From contig JBKQPR010000296.1 in assembly GCA_052144935.1 (NCBI GenBank), positions 1 through 64,000 on the forward strand: 64,000 nucleotides of DNA. The letters run 5' to 3'. The notes under the pieces were generated by a model. The model saw only the letters and a program-made list of their open reading frames with translations. It had not been told where the DNA came from and searched no databases. Position 1 is the stretch's first letter, and every line of letters starts with the position of its first letter. Positions 58,946 through 64,000 of this stretch are shown here, piece after piece. The DNA is from JOPF133 sp052144935. Its GTDB lineage: Bacteria; Acidobacteriota; Terriglobia; Bryobacterales; Bryobacteraceae. The position numbers were made by a program, and so were the translations under genes.

Positions 58946-60396
58946 TCAGCGCCGGATCGATATTAGTCGAAATTCCGCATTTGAGAATACGTCCTGTTTT
59001 TGGACCGGGCCGCTCGGCCCGGGCGGCGCCGCGCGGTCGCGGCAGTCCGGGAATAGCGGGGTGACGATCATATAGTTGGCGGCAATCCTGTCCCCGGATC
59101 GCCAGAACTCAGTATCGTCCCCCTGCGGGCACGACGACGCCCTCCGCCCCGTGGCAAAAGCCAACAGCCTCGGTTTGGGCGACAGCAACACGCTGGTGGC
59201 TGGCGTCGATTCCCGAATGTACCTGCATAGGTCCGCAAAGGCCGGATCGCCAAGGGCCTCCCGGATCGGGCCCGTATCCCGCGTAATAAGACTGGCTGCG
59301 TAGGACCAGCCGTACACAGCCAAAAGGAGCGTAGCCAGCACCTGAACGCTGCGCCTGCACATTGGCCTCCGGGAGAGGTCCCTCAGGGCAACCAGGATGT
59401 AAAACACCCACAAAGGAATTAGTGGTATTGGGAAACGCAGATCGTCATCCTCGGGCCGGCTGGTCCAGAGCAGGATCATGAGGCCGTACATGGCGGCAAA
59501 AACTTCTAGCGCTGATGCAGAGTCCGTCATGCAAATCCAGTACCCTACCGCCCCCAGGAGAATCAGGACCAGGCAACAGGCACATGTCAGGTAAACGGCC
59601 CGGTCTACGCCCCAAAGCAAGTGCCGGACTGACCAGAAATACGCAGTCACAGTGCGGCCTAATGTAAGCCATGTAGGTCCTCTCACTTTGTCGAAGTAAG
59701 ATGTGGGGCCTGCGACCACCAGGGTGCGGCTACAGACGACCATCACCGCGGCGCCAGCGAGCACCGCCACGGCGCGGGTGGGTACGTGCCGATATCTCAC
59801 ATAGTACAGAATGGCGCTGAGGGCCACTACCGGCATCAGTATAATCGCCGCCGACCTTGTGAGGAATGCCGCGTACTGCGCGAGGAGCACCATCGCGGCC
59901 AAGCCGGTACGCTTCCAGGAGCATCGATCGCACTGGTCGATGAGGTATAGGCAAATGTAACATGGAAGCAAAAACGGCAAGTCCGACACCAAGGAATCCT
60001 TAAAGACGATGAAATACGGGTTCAGAGCCACTACGCGACAGCCACCAGGCACAGCGGTAAAGGCAGATGCTTCCGGTAGATTCGAACTGCGACGAAGAGA
60101 GCCGCCAGGAAGCACACCGCGACTTCGACCTTCATGAGCTGAAGGTCCTCGCCTCGGAACCGATACACCAGGGACAGGATGGATGGAAACAGAGGCGGGT
60201 AGGATGGGGGGCCAATCTGGGGAGTGGCTGGATTGTAGATGTAGCCGTTCGGTTCCGCGGATGCGCCGAAGGCCATGCCTTTCGCTTGCGTAAGATACAT
60301 CGCGAAGTCATCCCCCTAGTACTGGCCCTGGCGTGACGTCAGGAAATAAACTGCCCCTACGGCAACCAGCACGAGAAGGGTCAGCCCTATCTCGTG
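58946..60396 (-). pseudogene. Broken polytopic membrane glycosyltransferase-like gene
   Basis: Two frames together give one protein of about 480 residues with ten or so helices. The upstream frame begins IGLTLLVLVAVGAVYFLTSR, meets a TAG at 60316-60318, and continues with GDDFAMYLTQAKGMAFGA and YPPLFPSILSLVYRF. Near 60031-60035 an indel moves the text to the frame ALNPYFIVFKDSLVSDLPFL, which stays open to 58946. The FAMYLTQAKG and YPPLFPSILS segments resemble GT39/ArnT-like membrane glycosyltransferases. Two independent lesions make function unlikely. Confidence 0.7.
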
Positions 60397-60589
60397 CTAA
60401 GCCGGCGTGACGAGCCGCAGGCGGAGGGCAATGGCATGCCCGGTGCAGGCGTGCCGGACCGTGCTGCGGTTGTCCGCCGTAATGATACAATCACTCGACG
60501 TAATGTCAAACCGCGAGGCATCGGGTGTGGGATAAGCCGTTCAGAAAACCTGCGCTACACATGGCTTCCAGCGCGGCAATCGCTTGGCA

Positions 60590-62548
60590 TTAGGGATGGA
60601 GCGCCCGGGCACCCTGGCCTTTAGGCAGGTGCACTCCGAAAGCACCGAGGTCGACCACGCCCTCCGCCGTGCCCCACTCCGCGTCCGGGACCGCTATGCC
60701 CGCGCCCAGCACCGGGCTGGCGGTGGACAGGTGGAAATCGAACGCCGTTTCGTTTACGAACTTGGGGTCGAGTTCGAGCTCTTTATTCCCCGAGAAAGGC
60801 GGATTGTAAGAACTCTCGGCGTATGCAAGCGGCTTAGCATACTCATACGGCGCACCCGCGGAATGATTCCAGATAATGGTGGGGTATTCGGGGCGAAGGG
60901 TTCCATCTTTGTCGGCGCCCAGAATGACGTTTCTCGCGATCGTATTGGTCTTGTTGCCGCTGTAAATATCCGTGGCAAAACCGGTGAATTTATAGCAGAT
61001 ATTGTTTGCGTAGAGATCGTTATCGTACTTTGCGGAGCCGCCGGCGGACGATTGAAAAATGCACCCGCCAGGCGCATAAAAGACGTTGTTATAGATCAGA
61101 TTGTGCGCTGCGTTGGGACCAAAGGCGCTTACTTCCACCCCCACGTTTTTGCCGTCGATCGAAATGTTGCGCCGGACCGTGTTGTTCCCTCCGGAGATTT
61201 CCATGGATGGCTTGTAGGCCGTGACCAGTTGGCCAACGCCCTTGATCACGTTGCCTTCAATGAGGTTATGGTCCGATCCCGCGCCATCGCCGACGGCCTC
61301 AAAACCCATACCCCAGCCGCCATCCATCACATTATTCAGAAAGCGGCTATAACTGCAGCCGCTCTTGCAAAGGCTCACGTCGTGCCCGCCCCGAGTCAGA
61401 TGGTTACTCCAGACGACGTTGCGCGTCGCATTAGTGCCGAACAGCGTCAAAACAAATCCACCGTTGCCATCGGGATTCTGGACGCTGTCCGGGCTGCCGT
61501 AGTCGTGGAGAGCGGAACCGTAGACGAGGTTGTGCGAGCCCCGGACGATTACACCACCTTTGAGTCCTCCAGGAATCACCGGAGGGTGGGCTTCGACGTT
61601 GAGAAGCGCGTTGTAGCTCCCAGAGATTTCGATATCATAGTCGGCGACGGGAGTAGTGGAGACGCAGCGCAAACCATCGATTACGATGTGGTTCCCCATC
61701 AACAAGATGGGGTGCCACGCGCCAGCAGAGGCCATGGATGTGATGGTGACGGAGTCGCCCGGGTTTGCCATGATCACAATCTTCTTGTCCCCGGAACATG
61801 CCTGCTGCGTAGTAATCGCATCGCTCCCGTAATCCCCCGCCATCACGATCAGCGCCTGCCCGCACCCGACACTGCGGGCCCCGTGCCCGAGCGTCCGCCA
61901 CGCGTGGTCCTTGGCGGGGCTTGAGCCGTCGTTGGAGTCGTTACCGCCCGGGGCAACGTAACGCAGCCCATAGTGTGCGGTCGTCGCAGTTGCTGTATTC
62001 GAATAAGGGCCATAGGTTATAGGCCCGGCACCGGAGTAGGTTCTGACACGAAAGCTGTAGCTGGCGTCGGGTCTGAGTCCCCAAGCGATGAACTGGGCCG
62101 GCGAGTCGTCCTGCGGATCGGTGTAATTAGCGTCCGTCACCCAATACGGCACGCCATTGGATCCCGGGTTGTAGACATGCATGCCGGAAGGATCGCTGAT
62201 GTTGCACTTCCCATCTCTTATTCGGATGCTGCTATCGCAGGTGTACCCTTCCGCCTTGGGGATGGGTTGCAGTTCCGTCCACCCGCGGTAGCGGGCGTCC
62301 TCGGAAGAGCGGATCTCCACCAGGTAGCCGTAACCAGCGCTACGGACCGGCGGCCAAGCCAGATTGATCTGATCGGGGCCCTTGGCGGAGGCTGTAAGCC
62401 TGGGAGTTTCCGCGGCGGCGTTTTGCGCCAGGGCCGGGCCGGAAGGGCGGAGCCAGATTGCGCCGGTGACCCCTATCGTCAATAGTGTGACAGCCGCAGT
62501 ATCCCTCACAGGCCTCCTTCGAACCCAGTCTAACAGCCTAAGGCTCAT
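60590..62548 (-). CDS. Secreted right-handed beta-helix protein with fibronectin-like domain
   Basis: A 652-residue exported protein. N-terminal hydrophobic signal (TAAVTLLTIGVTGAIW), a fibronectin type III-like domain (about 50-190, ending in YSFRVRTYSGAGPITYGPYS), then GLRYVAPGGNDSNDGSSPAK, typical at the start of secreted parallel beta-helix enzymes. Repeated coils follow (HNLVYGSALHDYGS, NATRNVVWSNHLTRGGHDVS, HNLIEGNVIKGVGQ, NTVRRNISIDGKNVGVEVSA). Such folds occur in polysaccharide lyases and hydrolases; no catalytic set was identified. The start at 62548 begins the signal segment. Confidence 0.85.
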   Translation of the reverse strand: MSLRLLDWVRRRPVRDTAAVTLLTIGVTGAIWLRPSGPALAQNAAAETPRLTASAKGPDQINLAWPPVRSAGYGYLVEIRSSEDARYRGWTELQPIPKAEGYTCDSSIRIRDGKCNISDPSGMHVYNPGSNGVPYWVTDANYTDPQDDSPAQFIAWGLRPDASYSFRVRTYSGAGPITYGPYSNTATATTAHYGLRYVAPGGNDSNDGSSPAKDHAWRTLGHGARSVGCGQALIVMAGDYGSDAITTQQACSGDKKIVIMANPGDSVTITSMASAGAWHPILLMGNHIVIDGLRCVSTTPVADYDIEISGSYNALLNVEAHPPVIPGGLKGGVIVRGSHNLVYGSALHDYGSPDSVQNPDGNGGFVLTLFGTNATRNVVWSNHLTRGGHDVSLCKSGCSYSRFLNNVMDGGWGMGFEAVGDGAGSDHNLIEGNVIKGVGQLVTAYKPSMEISGGNNTVRRNISIDGKNVGVEVSAFGPNAAHNLIYNNVFYAPGGCIFQSSAGGSAKYDNDLYANNICYKFTGFATDIYSGNKTNTIARNVILGADKDGTLRPEYPTIIWNHSAGAPYEYAKPLAYAESSYNPPFSGNKELELDPKFVNETAFDFHLSTASPVLGAGIAVPDAEWGTAEGVVDLGAFGVHLPKGQGARALHP

Positions 62549-63088
62549 TGGACCGCTGCCCCGGCGCTGCACACCGCGACGGTACCGGCAGACGGTACCC
62601 GCAGGGAACACCTGCTCTACGGTGACGGCGAGTCGCGGCTCCCGGCACGAGCGCATTCTAGCACACTGGCGCACCGTGCGCCCAAGGCGGGCTCGCTAAC
62701 GCGCGTCGAGTTCCAGGGCCGCTATTTATGTTCCGCGGGGAAAGTCATGGATTCGATCGCGGTCTGCCGAACTGTGTTCCGTTGATGATTATCAGGAACT
62801 TCCGGACTCTTGTCAATCACGTTGTGGGTGTTAGCGTACCGCCTCTGACCCGTCCCTCACGTCCCGCCTCCGAAGGACTATAATGTCTGCTTGCGGAACT
62901 CTGTGGGAATAGCCCTGTCCAGCGTGATTCTCCTGGGCCCGGATCGGACCAGCGGCGGAAGGAATACGCATGCACAACAACTGACTTATGGCGCGGGAGA
63001 TAGGTCGGGTCCCAGCGGTCGTCGCGTGGCGACTTATTCCCTGCGCCCGGGGTGGATCCCGGCCATGGTGGACCGAAGGAGGTAGATT
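62549..63088. other. Intergenic region with a perfect -10 hexamer
   Basis: This 540-base gap separates divergent genes. TATAAT at 62879-62884 is a perfect -10 but has no matching -35 at the usual distance. It would transcribe the small gene at 63089. No other feature was recognised. Confidence 0.4.
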
Positions 63089-63241
63089 ATGCCCATTCCG
63101 GATCTACAGGTTTCTCTCCACGTTCATAACGGAGCCGGGAGCATCGAGGCGACCGTCCGCGAGATTCAGCGGGAATTGTCGAAAGTGGATTGGAGGTGGG
63201 TTCCATCGTCTGTCCGCAAGGGAAGCAAGGACAGCGCCTAG
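63089..63241 (+). CDS. 50-residue small protein with strong ribosome binding site
   Basis: ATG at 63089 is preceded by AAGGAGG at ideal spacing (seven bases). The product MPIPDLQVSLHVHNGAGSIE, then ATVREIQRELSKVD and a basic end, has 50 residues. The phrase QVSLHV...ATVREIQRELSKVD is reminiscent of the periplasmic segment of ADOP-type permeases (SLHVRT...AVRREIQ), so it might be a captured fragment. The excellent initiation signal argues for translation. Function unknown. Confidence 0.5.
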   Translation: MPIPDLQVSLHVHNGAGSIEATVREIQRELSKVDWRWVPSSVRKGSKDSA

Positions 63242-63254
63242 AGTGCCTGGTAAC

Positions 63255-64000
63255 ATGTCAAAAACTAAGACCGTCTGGGGTATGTGTGCACTGGTGGCGC
63301 TGCTGTTTTTCTGGCTGCCCTATCACGTGCCGGCTTCCTACACAATCGATTCTCTCTCGGCCAGGGTCGGCTTCAACAACCAGGCCGCGATAATCATCAT
63401 GCTGGCCGGACTGCTTGTACTTACGCTTCTGCGCCTTGCCGAGCGGCATACGCCGGTCTTCGCGAACGAGCCAGCGCAGAGCCGGGCCATCCCCAACTGG
63501 TTGTTGATCCTCGCAATCGCCGCTGTGACCATACACGTGCTGTTCATAGCCTGGATCACGGATGGCACCAGCCATTATGGCGAGGAGACCTACTTCCTCA
63601 GCAAGCTACTCCATATGCAGGCGGGTCACACGCCATATCGCGACTTCGAGTTCGCTTATGGTCCGGCCTTAGTATACTTGCCGTATTGGTGTCAAGTGGT
63701 ATTCGGCCTTTCGGCCCATTTCGCTTATTGCGCGACGGTGTGGTTGTTTGCAGTGGCTGGGATATTCCTCTTGTGGGCCCTGCTCCGGTTTTCCGGAGGC
63801 AGCCGCTGGTTGTTTGTCGTACTACTTAGCTTCTTTCTCCTTTTCACCTTGCAATTGGATCTGCAATATACCTTATTGCGTTATATATCCGGATTTGGCG
63901 CATTGCTGGCAATAGAAGCCGTGAGCAATAGGTTCGCCGGGTGGTGGCCGATTATATCGGTCACAGGCGCCGCCCTTACTGTAGCCACCGTCCTGGTTTC
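63255..64000 (+). CDS. Polytopic membrane protein, partial (runs off the window)
   Basis: The first 248 residues of a membrane protein: MSKTKTVWGMCALVALLFFW, further helices IIIMLAGLLVLTLLRL, LLILAIAAVTIHVLFIAWIT, TVWLFAVAGIFLLWALL and FVVLLSFFLLFTL. The loop GEETYFLSKLLHMQAGHTPY and DFEFAYGPALVYLPY resembles the catalytic first loop of GT39/GT87-like membrane glycosyltransferases (acidic residue plus YxDFxxxYGP). It starts 13 bases after the small gene and no stop is reached before 64000. Exact family uncertain. Confidence 0.65.
   Translation, partial: MSKTKTVWGMCALVALLFFWLPYHVPASYTIDSLSARVGFNNQAAIIIMLAGLLVLTLLRLAERHTPVFANEPAQSRAIPNWLLILAIAAVTIHVLFIAWITDGTSHYGEETYFLSKLLHMQAGHTPYRDFEFAYGPALVYLPYWCQVVFGLSAHFAYCATVWLFAVAGIFLLWALLRFSGGSRWLFVVLLSFFLLFTLQLDLQYTLLRYISGFGALLAIEAVSNRFAGWWPIISVTGAALTVATVLV

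Overview
The window is GC-rich chromosomal DNA from a Gram-negative bacterium, most likely an acidobacterium of the Solibacter/Bryobacter type. Pointers are a secreted protein with the Solibacter-type C-terminal domain (TIGR03437) plus a decayed second copy, a carboxypeptidase-regulatory-domain/TonB-type outer-membrane protein, large secreted beta-propeller proteins (tricorn-like protease, sortilin-like BNR protein, PQQ dehydrogenase), a sedolisin peptidase, and remnants of ADOP-type ABC permeases. This placement is inferred from gene content; no 16S rRNA or marker set is present, and no tRNA or CRISPR was seen.

Layout. 1-1000: a MazE/AbrB-type antitoxin and PIN toxin behind a promoter and a near-perfect palindrome. 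1.1-9.2 kb: secreted sedolisin, Tat-exported aldo/keto reductase, DUF4239 membrane protein, tricorn-like protease. 9.3-12.7 kb: a decay zone with gene fossils, a 71-bp tandem repeat, a lactonase and an FkbM methyltransferase broken by one stop codon. 13-20 kb: PQQ dehydrogenase with an internal haem domain, small hypothetical genes and a sortilin-like protein. 21-23.4 kb: EEP-family hydrolase, lipid kinase and a truncated citrate transporter.

23.9-31.1 kb is the most interesting region: a tightly packed phosphate operon (phoU fusion, pstS, pstC, pstA, two pstB-like ATPases, phoR) behind 11-bp-spaced Pho-box-like repeats. The two ATPases are degenerate in complementary ways: the first keeps the LSGGQ signature but has lost the Q-loop Gln and H-loop His; the second keeps those but has lost the signature. 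This predicts an obligate heterodimer with one catalytic and one degenerate ATP site in a phosphate importer. The PhoU protein carries a C-terminal low-molecular-weight phosphatase/ArsC-like domain whose catalytic Cys and Arg are replaced.

31.3-35.6 kb: a DsbD fused to a TlpA-like thioredoxin domain, then yceD-rpmF-plsX. 35.6-36.2 kb: a 271-bp element with 48-bp inverted repeats and a degenerate tandem array. 36-43 kb: PfkB kinase, rhomboid protease, glutaredoxin-like protein, broken MscS, APC permease, CCA-adding enzyme. 43-58 kb: TIGR03437 protein, sugar transferase, phosphoribosyltransferase, a methyltransferase/sensor kinase/glycosidase-like operon, galE, a ThDP enzyme and two outer-membrane proteins. 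58-60.4 kb: an insertion-sequence graveyard and a broken membrane glycosyltransferase-like gene. 60.6-64 kb: a secreted beta-helix protein, a 50-codon gene with a perfect ribosome binding site, and a partial membrane protein running off the end.

At least three dispersed intergenic repeat families are visible. Several genes carry single-base frameshifts or single stop codons; whether these are biological or assembly errors cannot be decided from this sequence alone.
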